Assembly: GCA_024693285.1 (NCBI GenBank) | Contig: JAILLE010000051.1 | Coordinates: 1 to 37,215 of the forward strand | Direction of reading: 5' to 3' | DNA: 37,215 nt | From: Bacteroidales bacterium | GTDB taxonomy: Bacteria > Bacteroidota > Bacteroidia > Bacteroidales > UBA932 | In this document: positions 6,586 through 14,921 of the stretch, piece after piece | How positions within the stretch are numbered: position 1 is the stretch's first letter | Layout of the letters: each line of letters begins with the position of its first letter | The notes under the pieces: generated by a model | Told to the model about the DNA's origin: nothing | Database searches by the model: none | The model's input: the letters and a program-made list of their open reading frames with translations, nothing else | Position numbers and translations under genes: made by a program

Positions 6586-7989
6586 ATGGACCAGAGTATC
6601 AAGAAAAAATACAACTATTGGCAGTGGCGCACGCTCATCATCCTGATGATCGGCTATGCGCTGTTCTATTTCGTAAGGAAGAATTTCAGCATCGCTATGC
6701 CGGCGCTGAAGTCAGAGCTTGGACTTGACGAGACACAGCTTGGTATATTCCTGACATTGAACGGAATAGTCTATGGTGTGTCCCGCTTCATCAACGGATT
6801 CATCTCCGACAGGGCCAAATCGAAGAAATTCATTATGGGCCTGGGACTTCTGCTCTCGGCGATAGTCAACTTCGTCATCGGGTTGAGTCCCCAGATGAAC
6901 GGGTTGTTCCATTATATGGACGCTAGCGGGAAGGCCACTGTCGGACTGGTGTATTTCATAGGTTCTTTGTGGCTTATCAACGGCTTCACTCAGGGAATGG
7001 GCTATCCGCCTTGCGGCAGCCTTATGGCCCACTGGATCAAGCCTTCCGAGCTCGCCACGAAACAGAGTGTCTGGAACAGTTCCCACTCCATTGGAGCTGG
7101 TCTGGTGGCCGTCCTGATCGGAACATTCATCTTGGGGCGTTTCGGCTATGAAGCCTGGCAGTGGTGTTTCTTCATCCCTGCCATCCTCGCCGCGGCCGGT
7201 AGTTTCCTGCTGTTCTTCGGCTTGAAGAATTCTCCTTCGGATGTGGGTCTTCCCAGCCCGGAGTTGCTTGACGAGCATATCACTTCAAAACCTGTCGAGG
7301 AGAAGACAGAGACTCCAGAGCATGCCCACGCCCTTTACAAGGTTCTCCTTAAGAAGATGGTATTCCGTAACCCGATGATCTGGATATTGGCTGTGTCCAA
7401 TTTCTGCGTCTATGTCATAAGGTTCACGATCCTTGATTGGGGATCCATGTTCCTAACTGATTATAAGCAGCTTCCAATCGCCACCGCGGCTAATGTGGTG
7501 GCCGCTTCGGAGATTGTGGGAGGAATAATCGGCACCTTGTTGGCCGGTTGGGCGACCGACAAGTTTTTCAAGAGCAAGGCACATCACACTTGCCTTTTCT
7601 GCATGATCCTGGCGACTCTCAGCTTCTTCGCGTTCTGGAAGATGCCGCAGTCCAACACGGGTCTGGCAATATTCTTCCTGATCATGTCCAGTTTCTTCAT
7701 TTACGGTCCCCAGGCGCTTACCGGAATCGCCGCCTCCAACCAGGCTACCAAGCGAGCCGCCGCATCCGCAAATGGTGTTCTCGGAATATTCGGTTACGCC
7801 AGCACGACTGTATCCGGACTGGCTTTCGGTATGATAGCCAAGTCCTTCGGCTGGAACACGGTGTTTGCTGTGGCGATCGCTTTCGGTATCCTGGGTTGCC
7901 TTGTCTTTGCCATCATGTGGAAGGCTCCGGCTGACGGTTACGCCAAGGCTGAAAAGATTATTGAAGAATTCGAAGCCGCTAAAGAATAA
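6586..7989 (+). CDS. MFS transporter of the organophosphate:Pi antiporter (OPA) type
   Basis: The 467-residue protein has about 12 membrane helices and the OPA-type N-terminus YWQWRTLIILMIGYALFYF then VRKNFSIAMP (11-39), in which the arginine after the first helix matches the phosphate-binding region of GlpT/UhpT. A typical MFS loop RFINGFISDRAKSKK follows. It likely exchanges a phosphorylated sugar or glycerol phosphate for inorganic phosphate across the inner membrane. Its stop overlaps the start of the DUF5009 acetyltransferase by one base (TAATG), so the two are coupled, suggesting sugar or aminosugar metabolism. UhpC-like sensor function is a less likely alternative because no two-component system is adjacent. 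Confidence 0.88.
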   Translation: MDQSIKKKYNYWQWRTLIILMIGYALFYFVRKNFSIAMPALKSELGLDETQLGIFLTLNGIVYGVSRFINGFISDRAKSKKFIMGLGLLLSAIVNFVIGLSPQMNGLFHYMDASGKATVGLVYFIGSLWLINGFTQGMGYPPCGSLMAHWIKPSELATKQSVWNSSHSIGAGLVAVLIGTFILGRFGYEAWQWCFFIPAILAAAGSFLLFFGLKNSPSDVGLPSPELLDEHITSKPVEEKTETPEHAHALYKVLLKKMVFRNPMIWILAVSNFCVYVIRFTILDWGSMFLTDYKQLPIATAANVVAASEIVGGIIGTLLAGWATDKFFKSKAHHTCLFCMILATLSFFAFWKMPQSNTGLAIFFLIMSSFFIYGPQALTGIAASNQATKRAAASANGVLGIFGYASTTVSGLAFGMIAKSFGWNTVFAVAIAFGILGCLVFAIMWKAPADGYAKAEKIIEEFEAAKE

Positions 7990-9113
7990 TGGAGATAAAG
8001 AAAAGGCTCGCCTCCCTGGACATCCTGCGCGGGATGGATCTCTTCCTCCTGTTGGTGGCCGGGCCGCTTATCCATAAATTCCTGGAGATCAACACTTCTC
8101 CTATTTGGGATGGGGTGCGCCGTCAGGTAACCCATGTCTCATGGGAAGGCTTTGTGCTGTGGGATATAATAATGCCCTTGTTCATGTTCATGTCAGGGGC
8201 GACAATACCGTTCTCGATGGCAAAGTACAGGGAAGGGGAAAGGCCTGGGAAGGCATTCCATCTCAAACTTCTCAAACGCTTCGCCCTGTTGTTCTTCCTT
8301 GGTTGGATAGTTCAAGGCAACCTTTTGAATTTGGATTTCAAGCAGTTCCATCCGTTCGCCAATACACTTCAGGCCATTGCGGTCGGCTATGTCTTCTCGG
8401 CTCTGGCATTTGTATATTTCGGAAAAAAAGGGAGCTGGGTTTTCGGCACCGCATGTTTCGGGTTGTATATTCTCGTGTTCGTCCTTTTCGGTCATATGAA
8501 CCTTGATCCTCAAGGGAATATAGCGATGGTCATAGACAAGGCCGTTTTAGGGTCTCACCGAGACGGCGTGATTTGGAATCCTGACGGGACATGGGCCTGG
8601 AATGAGGGCTATCAATATACATGGATCCTGAGCAGCCTCAATTTCATTGTGACCGTGATGCTAGGATCTTATGCTGGAAGTCTGCTGAAGGATGAGGCTC
8701 GCCCCAAGAAGCTGAGAGGCTTCATTCTCGCCGCCACAGGGGTCTCCTTGGTCATATTCGGCATAGCTCTCGATTCGTGGTTCCCTTGTGTCAAAAAGAT
8801 TTGGAGCAGTTCCATGACTCTGTATTCGGCTGGTTTTTGCAGCTTGGCCTTGGCACTTGTCTACTTGATCGTGGATGTGTGGGGGAAAGGGAACAAGAGT
8901 CTCGGTTGGTTCAAGTATTTCGGGATGAACTCGATAGCGGCGTACTGCATCGGTGAGGTGGTTAATTTCTCTTCCGTCAGCAGGTCCCTGCTGCACGGTT
9001 TTGATCATCTTTTAGGAGAGTATTATCCTCTTCTCATCACTTTCTGCAATGTCACTATCCTTTTCCTGATCATGAGACTCATGTACAAGAGGGGATTATT
9101 CCTTAAGGTTTAG
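7989..9113 (+). CDS. NagX/HGSNAT-like membrane acyltransferase (DUF5009)
   Basis: The 374-residue multi-pass membrane protein begins with RLASLDILRGMDLFLLLVAG, the signature N-terminus of the COG4299 family that includes heparan-alpha-glucosaminide N-acetyltransferase and bacterial NagX. WDIIMPLFMFMSGATIPFSM (61-80) is a second hallmark, and about ten helices follow. Family members transfer acetyl groups across a membrane to aminosugars. Coupling to the OPA transporter by a one-base overlap supports a shared role in handling imported or recycled sugars. The glycosylase gene downstream starts two bases after its stop. Substrate is not demonstrated. Confidence 0.85.
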   Translation: MEIKKRLASLDILRGMDLFLLLVAGPLIHKFLEINTSPIWDGVRRQVTHVSWEGFVLWDIIMPLFMFMSGATIPFSMAKYREGERPGKAFHLKLLKRFALLFFLGWIVQGNLLNLDFKQFHPFANTLQAIAVGYVFSALAFVYFGKKGSWVFGTACFGLYILVFVLFGHMNLDPQGNIAMVIDKAVLGSHRDGVIWNPDGTWAWNEGYQYTWILSSLNFIVTVMLGSYAGSLLKDEARPKKLRGFILAATGVSLVIFGIALDSWFPCVKKIWSSSMTLYSAGFCSLALALVYLIVDVWGKGNKSLGWFKYFGMNSIAAYCIGEVVNFSSVSRSLLHGFDHLLGEYYPLLITFCNVTILFLIMRLMYKRGLFLKV

Positions 9114-9115
9114 TG

Positions 9116-9700
9116 ATGGCGGTCGAAGTCGAGAGACATCCATTCGAGCCCTTCCTGCCGGAAGGGGCTAAAGTGCTGATGCTGGGGAGTTTCCCGCCCC
9201 AGAAGAAGCGTTGGAGCATGGAGTTCTATTATCCGAATTTCATCAATGACTTTTGGCGGATCATCGGGATATTGTTCTTTGGTGACCGCGACAAGTTCGT
9301 GGACATCCCCGCCAAGAAGTTCAAACTCCAGGAAATAAAGGAGTTCTGCACCGAGAAGGGGATAGCGATGTTCGACACCGCCACAGTTGTGCGCCGGCTC
9401 AAGGACAACGCCTCGGACAAGTTCCTTGAAGTCGTGGAACCTACTGACATTCCGGCACTTCTGCGTCGCATACCGCTTTGTGAGGCAGTCGTGGTCACAG
9501 GTGAGAAGGCGGCCCAGACTCTTTGCGCGGCATTCGGGACACAGGCTCCGGCTGTAGGAGATTATTCACAGTTCAGTTTTGAGGGCAGGAATATGCGCCT
9601 TTACCGCATGCCCTCCACCTCCCGGGCATATCCCCTCCCGATACAGAAAAAAGCCGACGCTTACCGCCGGCTCTTTGAGGATCTCAATATACTTAGTTAA
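9116..9700 (+). CDS. Uracil-DNA glycosylase superfamily protein
   Basis: The 194-residue protein has the fold markers of the UDG superfamily: motif 1 VLMLGSFPPQKKRW, the segment FYYPNFINDFWRIIG that in related hypoxanthine and mismatch-specific glycosylases follows motif 1, and motif 2 MPSTSRAYPLP. Motif 1 lacks the classical GxDPY/GINPG catalytic residues, so base specificity cannot be deduced. I chose the ATG at 9116; a GTG at 9113 overlapping the upstream stop is also possible. It is the last gene of the OPA-DUF5009 operon, an unusual neighbour for a DNA repair enzyme, and ends 10 bases from a convergent gene. Confidence 0.8.
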   Translation: MAVEVERHPFEPFLPEGAKVLMLGSFPPQKKRWSMEFYYPNFINDFWRIIGILFFGDRDKFVDIPAKKFKLQEIKEFCTEKGIAMFDTATVVRRLKDNASDKFLEVVEPTDIPALLRRIPLCEAVVVTGEKAAQTLCAAFGTQAPAVGDYSQFSFEGRNMRLYRMPSTSRAYPLPIQKKADAYRRLFEDLNILS

Positions 9701-9710
9701 TATAAATCAG

Positions 9711-11003
9711 CTAATTCTTTATAGTGACCCCGAGATTTCTGATCAGGAATTCTTCCGCGTCAGAGGTGTCTATTACATTAATTGACATAAAACCAGCACT
9801 TTTGGCCTTGAACAAACATTCGGTGTCGGTGTAACTCACATCCACATGTGTCGCTCCGAAAATAATATTGATCTTCCAGTCTGTGGTTTTGAGGAAGGAC
9901 TTCGTCGTATTGTCAAATAAACTAAATTTAAACACATCCCCTTGATTTGTCCCCATAAAGTAATTATTTCCTCCGGATTGTGCTTCCTTGCCTTCGAAAT
10001 ATACTTTATAATCAGTTACCTTGACATCGAACGTGCGCCTGAATTCGCCATATCCTAGGGTTATTGTGGCTGTGCCCGCATTGTTACCAAAAACACCCCA
10101 AGTGTAAGCGGCACCTCCTGAATGGTTCACAGATACGATATTCGGGTCAGAAGATTCCCACATAATCGATTTATCGTCTAAAATCCGGGATTTATTTATC
10201 AGATCAAATAGATCCAAAAAGCTGGTGGCGGTAGCGGGGTTTAATCTAAGTACAACTTCCTCCGCTATCTTAAGATCTTCAGAAAGAGGATCCACATAAT
10301 CAAGAGAGGTATGAGTATATATCCCGAATTCCGTTGGTTTAGGAAGCACTTTCAAGGTGAAAGAACCAAATTGCTCGTCTCCCCAGCTGAAGGTCAAAGT
10401 GGATAGCCCGGCGCTTTCTGCTTTCACAAAACCGGAGCCACCCTTATTGCCCAAATATGTCGCCACCTCCTTTGATGAGGATGAGACTTGAAGATTGTCA
10501 GCGTCAACGAAAGCCCCGGTAGCATTGTCAAACACTTCGAAACTGATAGAGTCACCGGGGGTTGATTCCAACCTGTATATGAGCGAGTCGCCGACTTCCT
10601 TGCCGCTATGGTATACCTTGAGAGAGAGCGGCTCTTTAACGGTGATGGTGAATTTGGCGGTCATATTGCCGTCTTTGGTAATGACAGAGATAGTCGTGGT
10701 GCCACCTTTGACAGCCGTGACCAATCCCTTTCCATCGACATTCGCTATGGACGAATCGTCGGTCTTCCACGATATGCTTTTCTCGGTGGCATTGGCGGGC
10801 TCAACCGTGGCGGAAAGCTGCACGGTCTCACCTACCATCAATGTCGCCTCAGTCTTGTCAAGTTTTACTCCGGTGACTTTGACAACTTGCGGGGTAGGAT
10901 CCACCGGTGGTTTCGGATTATCGGGAGTGACAGGTTCTTTTTTGTCGCATGCGACAGCCAGCAATGCCATACACAACAGGTTGAATATAAAGAGTCTTCT
11001 CAT
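9711..11003 (-). CDS. Big_2-domain surface lipoprotein
   Basis: The 430-residue protein has a lipoprotein signal (MRRLFIFNLLCMALLAVAC, Cys19), a proline-rich linker and one bacterial Ig-like Big_2 domain at about 40-123 (VTGVKLDKTEATLMVGETVQ ... ISWKTDDSSIANVDGKGLVT). Residues 124-430 contain further beta-rich segments with Ig-like spacing (TLTFSWGDEQFGSFTLKVLP, WESSDPNIVSV, ATITLGYGEFRRTFDVKVTD) that look like degenerate Ig repeats. It is likely anchored at the cell surface. A gene of similar type lies directly upstream, and each has its own -7 element. No enzymatic motif is visible. Confidence 0.85.
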   Translation of the reverse strand: MRRLFIFNLLCMALLAVACDKKEPVTPDNPKPPVDPTPQVVKVTGVKLDKTEATLMVGETVQLSATVEPANATEKSISWKTDDSSIANVDGKGLVTAVKGGTTTISVITKDGNMTAKFTITVKEPLSLKVYHSGKEVGDSLIYRLESTPGDSISFEVFDNATGAFVDADNLQVSSSSKEVATYLGNKGGSGFVKAESAGLSTLTFSWGDEQFGSFTLKVLPKPTEFGIYTHTSLDYVDPLSEDLKIAEEVVLRLNPATATSFLDLFDLINKSRILDDKSIMWESSDPNIVSVNHSGGAAYTWGVFGNNAGTATITLGYGEFRRTFDVKVTDYKVYFEGKEAQSGGNNYFMGTNQGDVFKFSLFDNTTKSFLKTTDWKINIIFGATHVDVSYTDTECLFKAKSAGFMSINVIDTSDAEEFLIRNLGVTIKN

Positions 11004-11037
11004 GATTGAATATAAGGTCGTTACGTTTTACTTCTCT

Positions 11038-11045
11038 CAAATATA
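11038..11045 (-). promoter_or_regulatory. -7 element TATATTTG for the 9711-11003 lipoprotein gene
   Basis: On the minus strand TATATTTG (11045 to 11038) is a full consensus match 34 bases before the ATG at 11003. Confidence 0.6.
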
Positions 11046-11103
11046 CGCGATAATAGCCGAAACTCAAAAGATTAGGCGCCAGTGGTGACATCCTGTTTCC
11101 GGA

Positions 11104-12945
11104 TCACTTGACAAAGAGGCTGTTGGGAGTGACTGAGCTTGGCAATGAGTAAAGTACGGCATCGTTCTTCCAGATGAAGAAATAGCTATCATTGCCGTCG
11201 AAAACATCCACGGAGACATAGACATCCCCCGAGCCGGACACGAATATATTTTCTCCGTAAGTGGCGACTGGCTGTGATATTGTGTAGAGGACGGTCCCGT
11301 TCTTATAGATTCTCACAAGGTAATGGTCATCATTATCCTTCGGGTCTATCTGCTCGGTGGAGCAGATGTACAGGTCGTCTCCCTTTACCGTCAAGTCGCA
11401 ATAATGTCCGAAACGGCAGAACTTGTCTGTCAGTTTGGACATCTGCTTGCCGTTCTTGTAAATGTATAGGGTCTTTTCATTATCCCATACGGCCGCATAG
11501 ACATCCCCTTTCTCGGATACCGCGACAGACAGGCATTCCCAATTGGATGTTCCTGAGGACAGTTTGGTGGAGGTCACTTTCCCGTCAGTCGCTACCTTGA
11601 ACACAATCGCGTTCAAGACCTTGTATTCATCTTTAAACGCTCCTGCGATGTAGGCGTTACCCTTGGCGTCCACCGCGATATCCCTTATAAATGAGGAATA
11701 TGATTCAAATCCTTCGTGAAGCGTAAACTCCTTTTCCTCGCCACTGTCAGAATACCTGCGCACAGCGGCGTTCCTCTCATAAATGTAGGTGTAAGGCATG
11801 AAGTAGTAACCGCCTCCCGCGGCTGACATGATACCGTATTCTATCCCGTTTGTTGACACTTCCATATAGTCCACCCCATTCTTGCTGAGGGCTAATTTGT
11901 AGGCTTCTCCGGTGTCATGTCCATAATAGATGTTGCCTTCCGTGTCCATCGCGTTCCCGTATGGCGCGAAAATGTTCAGATTTGTTTCATCCCGGTACAA
12001 ATCCCATCCGAGATTATAGTACAAACCGGAAGTGAAACTCGATGAGACAGCAACCACGCATGTCGTCGTGAAACTCCCTTCCTCGGAGGTGGCGGTAATG
12101 GTGGCCTCTCCCTCTTTGACGCCGGTCACGGTGCCGTCGGAGGCGACAGTGGCGATGGAAGTATTTGAGCTTGAGAATGTCACGTTCTTGTTGGCGGCAT
12201 AAGTGGGGGTGAAAGCGATTTCTAGTGTAGTGGTCTTGCCGACTCCTACCTCGACCTTGCCCGCAGTGAATTCTATTCCCTTCAGGGCGGTGTCCGGAGT
12301 GACGGTCACCTCGCAGAAAGCCTCAATCTCGGAGCCGGTCACGGTGGCGACTATCCTGGTCTTGCCTTCCTTGATGGCTGTAACCAGGCCGGATCCGTCC
12401 ACAGTGGCAGCCTCGGTGTTTGTCGATTTCCATGTGATATCTTGTGATGTCGCGTCAGCTGGGGTGAAGACCACATTGAGCTGGCCAGTGTCGCCTTCCT
12501 TTATCTCCAGAGTGGCGGGATCCACTGAAATCCCTGTCACTTTGACTTCCTTAGCCGTCACGGTCACCGCACAAGTCGCGGTCTTGGAACCATCCGCGGT
12601 TGTAACAGTTATGGTGGCTGAGCCGGCTTTCACGGCGGTCACCTTGCCTGAATTGTCAACGGTGGCTACGGCAGCGTCGGAGGACTTCCAACTGACAGCC
12701 TTGTTGGTGGCGTTGTCGGGAGCCACGGTTGCGGTCAGCGTCTCCGAAACGCCCTCAACGAGACTGATGGTGGACTTGTTGAGCGATACTCCGGTTACGG
12801 CGACTGTCGCGGGGCCTGCCTGGCCGCCTCCGCCGGTTCCTGAGCCTGGCGAAGGATCCGGCTCGTCGGGTCCGCATGAGATCATAGTCACGGAAAAAAC
12901 AGCGGCAGCGAGCGCCGCAAAAGATGATCTAAATAGCTTTTTCAT
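11104..12945 (-). CDS. Surface lipoprotein with three Big_2 domains and a propeller-like C-terminus
   Basis: The 613-residue protein has a lipoprotein signal with Cys24 (TMISCGPDEPDP), a glycine/proline-rich linker and three tandem Big_2 domains at about 48-131, 134-216 and 219-300, each with the pattern V.L......G....L......P......W.SS....A.VD..G.VTAVK.G.A.IT. Residues 301-613 contain repeated blades such as GNAYIAGAFKDEYKVLNAIV, GDVYAAVWDNEKTLYIYKNG and GDVYVSVDVFDGNDSYFFIW, which suggest a beta-propeller of the SBBP/NHL type. The design fits a cell-surface binding protein: Ig-like stalk with a propeller head. The ligand is unknown. Confidence 0.88.
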   Translation of the reverse strand: MKKLFRSSFAALAAAVFSVTMISCGPDEPDPSPGSGTGGGGQAGPATVAVTGVSLNKSTISLVEGVSETLTATVAPDNATNKAVSWKSSDAAVATVDNSGKVTAVKAGSATITVTTADGSKTATCAVTVTAKEVKVTGISVDPATLEIKEGDTGQLNVVFTPADATSQDITWKSTNTEAATVDGSGLVTAIKEGKTRIVATVTGSEIEAFCEVTVTPDTALKGIEFTAGKVEVGVGKTTTLEIAFTPTYAANKNVTFSSSNTSIATVASDGTVTGVKEGEATITATSEEGSFTTTCVVAVSSSFTSGLYYNLGWDLYRDETNLNIFAPYGNAMDTEGNIYYGHDTGEAYKLALSKNGVDYMEVSTNGIEYGIMSAAGGGYYFMPYTYIYERNAAVRRYSDSGEEKEFTLHEGFESYSSFIRDIAVDAKGNAYIAGAFKDEYKVLNAIVFKVATDGKVTSTKLSSGTSNWECLSVAVSEKGDVYAAVWDNEKTLYIYKNGKQMSKLTDKFCRFGHYCDLTVKGDDLYICSTEQIDPKDNDDHYLVRIYKNGTVLYTISQPVATYGENIFVSGSGDVYVSVDVFDGNDSYFFIWKNDAVLYSLPSSVTPNSLFVK

Positions 12946-12976
12946 ATTCTAACTAATTAATATAGAGGGAACATCA

Positions 12977-12984
12977 CAAATATA
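12977..12984 (-). promoter_or_regulatory. -7 element TATATTTG for the 11104-12945 lipoprotein gene
   Basis: On the minus strand TATATTTG (12984 to 12977) lies 31 bases before the ATG at 12945 and matches the consensus fully. Confidence 0.6.
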
Positions 12985-13015
12985 GAAATATTTCTCGGAA
13001 AAACAACTTGATACC

Positions 13016-14833
13016 TCACGGGATAAGGGAGACCTTGATGGAGACCTTCTCGTGAGGCATGACATTCTTGACTTCGAATCCCACGAGGCAGGTGCCGGGA
13101 TTCTCGGCGTCATAGTCATGCCGGGGCGTCGTCGGCCATATTCTCGGACTGGCGTAATGCTTTGTGGATATCCTTAATTTCTTTGTCTTGCCGTCTTTCT
13201 TCAACTCGATAGCCGCCGGCCCGAGGATCCTTGCCTCGGCCTCGGTGCACATAGTCCAGAACAGATTCTGTCTGGTCTCTCCGCCAATAAAGAAATCCTC
13301 GACGTGGAGGTTTTCTTTCTTGTCGAGATATACCTTCCGGTAGCAGGAGTCGAGATCTCCGCCGTAGAAAGAAGTCATGGGCAACCCACAGCCCTTCCTT
13401 GACTTCTTCTTCCAAACATCACGGATAGGAATCCTTGTGTCGACTATCGGTCTTTTACCCTTGACTGTAAGGATGTTATGAGACTCGGCTCCAATCCTGA
13501 ACACGTCCCAACGCTGGCTTTTCTGGTCCATGGCCCACAGGTCTATTCCACGAGTCTCCAGAGAGTTGTAGTTCTGACTTCCGAGGTCGACCGCCCAGCC
13601 GATTCCTTCACTTTCAAAGAAGAAGGAACCCGCGTCGATATGGCCATGATTATCGGCCGCCCGTCCGCCTTTGACAGCGAGATAGGTGTCGTTCTGATTG
13701 TCCCATCCGCTCCTGTAGATGAACATAGGCTCGAGACCAGAGCAGATGTAGTAATTGTCCTCCGGCTTCGGAACTTCGTTGAAATCAATTCCTTTTCCGA
13801 CGATGAGGAACATGGGTAACAGCCTGTCCTCATCGTTCATGATGAGTCCCCGGTCTTTGTGGAAGGTGAGTTCGGGATAAAGCGCTGAGGTGTCACCAGT
13901 CTTGGCTGCCATCCAAGCCTGGATGTGCTGGAAGTTCTGTCTTCTTCCACCATCGAAATAGCTGAACACATTGTGTTTAGGGGTGCTCATCATGCAGATG
14001 AACCGGGACGAGTTGTAGAATCTCTCCTGTCCGTCCATGAGTCCGAGATCGCTGCCGAAGGCACTCTCGAGTGCGGCGATCAGCATTATCTGGAAAGATG
14101 TGCCATATGCCCAATAGCCGTAACCTTCCGGATAGCAACCTTCCTCCGAATAGCTCGCCAAACTTATAGGGTTGGATTCCAAGCATTTGGATATCATCGT
14201 TCGGGCTTCTTTAGGGACGTCCTCGAAGATCGCGAGGGCACCATATACCATTCCTGCGTTGCAGACCTGGTTCCAGTTGTTGTTCGAGGTGAAGAACCAT
14301 TGTCCTTCGGAAGTCCTAAGTCCTTTATTCAGAATAGATTCTCGTATCTCGGCCCTGTCGGTTTCGCTTATGACATCGTACAACCAGTCATAACCTATAG
14401 CGATAGCCATAGTCATCTCACCCACATCCAGGAAATGCGAAGGGTTCCAGTCCTGGAAACGGCTTAGGGCGAGCATCTCGCTAATCGCCCGGTCGGAATA
14501 CCTCTTGTCTCCGTCCAGCCTGTACATTGTCGAGAGGTGAAAAATCCTCTTTAGAGCCTGGCGGGAGACACTCAGCAGACGACGGCCGGTCATTACTCTT
14601 TCCAGAGGTGGTTCAGTCAGGAGATTATCGGAAAAGTCCTTGATATAGGAATATGCTTCCGACATGATTCCGCCTTTTCCGATGGCTTCTTTGACCGCTG
14701 TCTCTTCTCCAGCTCTCAACACGAGTCTGGGGTGGTCGCAGGGCTCCGGAATATTCGCTGGAGAACCGTAAACCGAGATGGAGAACAGGCAGATTATGAC
14801 TAGAGCCGAGATTTTGTTTCCCATGTTGGACAA
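13016..14833 (-). CDS. Heparinase II/III-like polysaccharide lyase family protein
   Basis: The 605-residue protein has an N-terminal signal sequence (about 1-23, ending VYGSPA). An alpha-helical toroid domain spans about 50-330 and includes MAIAIGYDWLYDVI, NNNWNQVCNAGMVYGALAIF and GCYPEGYGYWAYGTSFQIML. A heparinase II/III beta-sheet domain covers about 360-600 and is marked by AADNHGHIDAGSFFFESEG. These are the expected catalytic-region motifs (N, Y, H) of heparinase II and alginate/heparin lyases. It is likely periplasmic and acts on uronic-acid-containing polysaccharide. No SusC/SusD pair or sulfatase is adjacent, so it is not in a standard polysaccharide utilisation locus. Two Big_2 lipoprotein genes lie downstream on the same strand. 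Confidence 0.86.
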   Translation of the reverse strand: MSNMGNKISALVIICLFSISVYGSPANIPEPCDHPRLVLRAGEETAVKEAIGKGGIMSEAYSYIKDFSDNLLTEPPLERVMTGRRLLSVSRQALKRIFHLSTMYRLDGDKRYSDRAISEMLALSRFQDWNPSHFLDVGEMTMAIAIGYDWLYDVISETDRAEIRESILNKGLRTSEGQWFFTSNNNWNQVCNAGMVYGALAIFEDVPKEARTMISKCLESNPISLASYSEEGCYPEGYGYWAYGTSFQIMLIAALESAFGSDLGLMDGQERFYNSSRFICMMSTPKHNVFSYFDGGRRQNFQHIQAWMAAKTGDTSALYPELTFHKDRGLIMNDEDRLLPMFLIVGKGIDFNEVPKPEDNYYICSGLEPMFIYRSGWDNQNDTYLAVKGGRAADNHGHIDAGSFFFESEGIGWAVDLGSQNYNSLETRGIDLWAMDQKSQRWDVFRIGAESHNILTVKGKRPIVDTRIPIRDVWKKKSRKGCGLPMTSFYGGDLDSCYRKVYLDKKENLHVEDFFIGGETRQNLFWTMCTEAEARILGPAAIELKKDGKTKKLRISTKHYASPRIWPTTPRHDYDAENPGTCLVGFEVKNVMPHEKVSIKVSLIP

Positions 14834-14882
14834 ATGATTAATTAGTGGCGTTTAAAGTTAGTGAAAGATAGCGAAAAATGAG

Positions 14883-14890
14883 TATATTTG
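14883..14890 (+). promoter_or_regulatory. -7 element TATATTTG for the 14922-23204 operon
   Basis: A full consensus TATATTTG lies 31 bases before the ATG at 14922. No clear TTTG -33 element is seen at the usual distance. Gene spacing suggests that it serves all six downstream genes up to the terminator at 23238. Confidence 0.6.
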
Positions 14891-14921
14891 TAAGATTGTA
14901 ATAAAGAAATAACATCAGCAT

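Noticed and set aside
12203..12952. Long open frame antisense to the Big_2 lipoprotein
   Set aside because: Its repetitive serine/valine/threonine-rich product mirrors the Ig-repeat gene on the other strand; no start signals or family match.
13016..14833. A polysaccharide utilisation locus around the heparinase-like gene
   Set aside because: There is no SusC/SusD pair, sulfatase or further carbohydrate-active enzyme next to it, so the locus label is not supported.
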